The notes beneath the pieces are model-generated. The model had not been told where the DNA came from and did not search any database. It was given only the letters and a program-made list of their open reading frames with translations. A stretch of 5,799 nt of DNA from an uncultured Hyphomicrobiales bacterium (GTDB lineage Bacteria > Pseudomonadota > Alphaproteobacteria > Rhizobiales > Rhizobiaceae): assembly GCA_943908365.1 (NCBI GenBank), contig CALTTH010000162.1:1-5799 (forward strand), in the 5' to 3' direction. This document shows, piece by piece, positions 5,063-5,799 of this stretch (position 1 is the stretch's first letter; every line of letters begins with the position of its first letter). A program made the translations under genes and the position numbers.

Positions 5063-5431
5063 TTGACGACTATCCGACGCATGACTATCGCGGCAGCAAC
5101 TATTGCCGCCTGCTGTTTTATCGCTCCTCTTCAAGCCAGTGCCGCAAATGGTTGCGGCGGCGCATCTTGGTATGCTCTCACTTCCAAGACTGCTTCCGGC
5201 GAAAGGATGAATCCTTCCAATCTGACCGCAGCACATCGCTCCTTGCGCTTTGGCACCAAGGTCAAGGTGACCAATGCACGCAATGGCAAAGCCGTCGTCG
5301 TTCGCATCAATGACCGTGGCCCATTCATCAAGGGTCGTGTTCTCGACCTGTCCAAGGCTGCAGCCAAGAACCTCGGCATGGTCAGCTCCGGCACCGCCAA
5401 GGTTTGTTACGAAGTCATGGCCTCCAATTAA
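5063..5431 (+). CDS. Small exported RlpA-like double-psi beta-barrel protein
   Basis: A 122-residue protein read from TTG 5063. Residues 1-27 form a signal peptide with an Arg-Arg n-region (5-6), a hydrophobic core and ASA before the predicted cut at 27/28. Starting at ATG 5081 would delete the two arginines. The rest is one RlpA double-psi barrel: GGASWYA (32-38), TASGE (43-47), AAHRSLRFGT (56-65), VRINDRGPF (80-88), GRVLDLSKAAA (91-101). E47, H58 and D84 occupy positions matching residues reported as important in Pseudomonas RlpA, a lytic transglycosylase acting on denuded septal glycan. There is no SPOR domain, so septal targeting by denuded glycan is not encoded here. C31 and C115 could pair in the periplasm. 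IAAC at 14-17 is a possible lipobox, so lipoprotein processing is an alternative. It may be an expansin-like binder rather than an enzyme. It follows a long structured leader. Confidence 0.82.
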   Translation: MTTIRRMTIAAATIAACCFIAPLQASAANGCGGASWYALTSKTASGERMNPSNLTAAHRSLRFGTKVKVTNARNGKAVVVRINDRGPFIKGRVLDLSKAAAKNLGMVSSGTAKVCYEVMASN

Positions 5432-5443
5432 GGTCTGTGTCGC

Positions 5444-5462
5444 AAGACCGCGTCGCGGTTTT
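5444..5462 (+). terminator. Short terminator-like hairpin after the rlpA-like gene
   Basis: AAGACCGC (5444-5451) pairs with GCGGTTTT (5455-5462), with one G-T pair, around a GTC loop. The T run forms part of the right arm, as in many bidirectional-looking intrinsic terminators. It lies 12 bases after the stop. The T run is only four bases long, so read-through into the next gene is possible. Confidence 0.45.
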
Positions 5463-5575
5463 AACGCGGACCATGCTCTGACTTTCCGAAGCGCTTGTTC
5501 GGGAATTCCAGCCTAAGCCTTGCCCTCGCCGCCATTCGCGTCTACCAACCGGGCAATCACAAAATGAGGTAGACA

Positions 5576-5799
5576 ATGCGTTTGGGCGGGCGTTTGGCCG
5601 GAGCAATCGAGGTGTTGGCAGATATCGAGGCGCGCAGACGCCCCGTCGCCGACGCACTGAAAGACTGGGGACTGGCGCATCGTTTCGCTGGTTCTGGCGA
5701 CAGGGCCGCCATCGGCAACATCGTCTACGATGCCCTTCGCATGAAACTGTCCCACGCATGGTTGATGGATGACGATAGCGCCACCGCGCTGGGCTACGC
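5576..5799 (+). CDS. RsmB/NOP-family RNA m5C methyltransferase, 5' part only
   Basis: The first 74 codons of a gene that runs off the window. The N-terminus MRLGGRLAGAIEVLADIEAR, followed by RPVADALKDWGLAHRF (22-37) and GSGDRAAIGNIVYDALR (39-55), is characteristic of the alphaproteobacterial RsmB/NOP (Fmu/Sun-type) SAM-dependent RNA cytosine-5 methyltransferases. These start with a helical NusB-like RNA-binding region; the catalytic Rossmann domain with its cysteines would lie beyond the window. GAGGT at 5566-5570 is five bases before the ATG, which fixes the start. No frameshift is seen. Whether it is the orthologue of RsmB, which modifies C967 of 16S rRNA, or a paralogue with another target cannot be judged from this part, so no symbol is given. 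The weak hairpin upstream leaves open co-transcription with the rlpA-like gene. Confidence 0.85.
   Translation, partial: MRLGGRLAGAIEVLADIEARRRPVADALKDWGLAHRFAGSGDRAAIGNIVYDALRMKLSHAWLMDDDSATALGY

Noticed and set aside
5415..5759. 114-codon open frame on the - strand covering the end of rlpA and the start of the methyltransferase gene
   Set aside because: It overlaps two well-supported + strand genes and has no recognisable features.

Overview
The window looks like chromosomal DNA of an alphaproteobacterium in the Rhizobiaceae (Agrobacterium/Rhizobium type). The basis is the moderately high G+C coding sequence, the family content (a stand-alone NDUFA9-like protein, an FzlA-like GST fold, an RsmB/NOP-type methyltransferase), a short palindrome resembling those scattered between rhizobial genes, and CtrA-type TTAA-N7-TTAA boxes. 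Nothing suggests phage, IS elements, CRISPR or recent transfer. All supported genes are on the + strand.

Layout. 41-1021 encodes an NDUFA9-type NAD(P)-binding protein, followed by a stem-loop at 1051-1081. The next 870 bases hold no large gene. They contain a probable 51-codon secreted peptide gene (1409-1564) with a strong intrinsic terminator (1602-1633), a rhizobial-style palindrome (1736-1755), and a promoter-like region with a perfect TTAA-N7-TTAA box (1783-1797) before the next gene. 1892-2584 encodes an FzlA-type GST-fold protein, a partner of the division protein FtsZ in Caulobacter. 2661-3803 is queG (epoxyqueuosine reductase), abutting an atypical SDR-family protein (3804-4682) in a clear two-gene operon.

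A 380-base AT-rich, gene-free stretch follows. It carries a second perfect TTAA-N7-TTAA box (4756-4770), two GANTC sites, a long near-perfect dyad (4940-4973) and a terminator-like hairpin (4975-5002). It leads into a small exported RlpA-like double-psi beta-barrel protein (5063-5431, TTG start chosen). The window ends inside an RsmB/NOP-family RNA methyltransferase gene (5576 onward).

How it fits together. Two genes whose families act in division or septal peptidoglycan remodelling (fzlA-like and rlpA-like) are each preceded by a perfect match to the core binding motif of CtrA, the cell-cycle master regulator. The intervening queG-SDR pair is housekeeping (tRNA queuosine and an unassigned oxidoreductase fold). 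The shared CtrA-type boxes are the most interesting feature here. No wholly new multi-gene system is evident. The least explained items are the 51-aa secreted peptide and the structured rlpA leader.
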